Below, piece by piece: positions 31,231 through 31,232 of a stretch of DNA of 31,232 nt. This stretch comes from an uncultured Collinsella sp. GTDB lineage: Bacteria > Actinomycetota > Coriobacteriia > Coriobacteriales > Coriobacteriaceae. The stretch covers positions 1 to 31,232 of the forward strand of contig CABRGB010000018.1 in assembly GCA_902470345.1 (NCBI GenBank), given 5' to 3'. The position numbers and the translations under genes are program-made. Numbering within the stretch: position 1 is the stretch's first letter; every line of letters starts with the position of its first letter. Below the pieces are notes generated by a model. The model saw only the letters and a list, made by a program, of their open reading frames with translations. It made no database searches and was not told the origin of the DNA.

Positions 31231-31232
31231 TT

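Noticed and set aside
1..31232. tRNA, rRNA, CRISPR or prophage sequence
   Set aside because: No clover-leaf with a T-arm GTTCRA signature, no rRNA stretches, no regularly spaced repeats and no phage genes were noticed on either strand.

Overview
The window looks like chromosomal core sequence from a gut actinobacterium of the Coriobacteriia, most likely Collinsella or a close relative. This is inferred from the high GC content with strong GC3 bias, GTG/TTG starts, the presence of both RNase J and RNase Y, a SpoVS homologue, Gram-positive type LexA boxes, and a gene order that is partly that of Bacillus (rpsO-pnp, ftsK/spoIIIE-ymfM-pgsA-cinA-recA-rny-x-spoVS-miaB, and phoH-ybeY-dgkA-era-recO). 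No database search was possible, so the genus is an inference. Almost every gene is on the plus strand; only lexA and the gene behind it are on the minus strand.

Layout. Bases 1-7220 hold a dense, probably co-transcribed block: the 3' part of a DnaJ-like gene ending in a membrane domain, canonical dnaJ, mtaB, phoH, ybeY, dgkA, era and recO. rpsO (with terminator) and pnp follow at 7359-10034. The 642 bases between pnp and the RNase J gene contain no gene. They hold two 135-149 base palindromic elements in opposite orientation. From 10677 to 19731 run rnj, ftsK, a RodZ/YmfM-like gene, yajQ, rimO, pgsA and a stand-alone pncC-type cinA, ending in a stem-loop. recA (SOS promoter), recX, rny, a GHKL-type ATPase gene, spoVS, miaB, miaA and hflX occupy 19989-28789. 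The right end carries the SOS control locus: lexA plus a predicted membrane acyltransferase gene on the minus strand, and divergently a LysM/transmembrane gene resembling the Bacillus division inhibitor YneA, followed by nrdR.

Themes. The window is rich in RNA biology: PNPase, RNase J, RNase Y, YbeY, Era, rpsO, three radical-SAM methylthiotransferases (MtaB, RimO, MiaB), MiaA and HflX. It also carries a DNA repair/SOS circuit: RecO, RecA, RecX, LexA, the YneA-like protein and FtsK.

Most unusual signal. The two palindromic elements at 10081-10229 and 10354-10488 each consist of long perfect inverted arms (40 and 33 bp) around a 69-base core. The cores are 59/69 identical when one is reverse-complemented. 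All ten differences fall at positions that can be paired in an internal hairpin, and eight of them form four compensated base-pair changes. The outer arms differ between copies yet each is perfectly self-complementary. That is the signature of a conserved folded RNA or single-stranded DNA element. Secondary points of interest are the back-to-back lexA/yneA-like promoters with three LexA boxes at exact 28-bp steps, a GHKL ATPase in the place where Bacillus has ymdB, and a membrane-anchored DnaJ paralogue.
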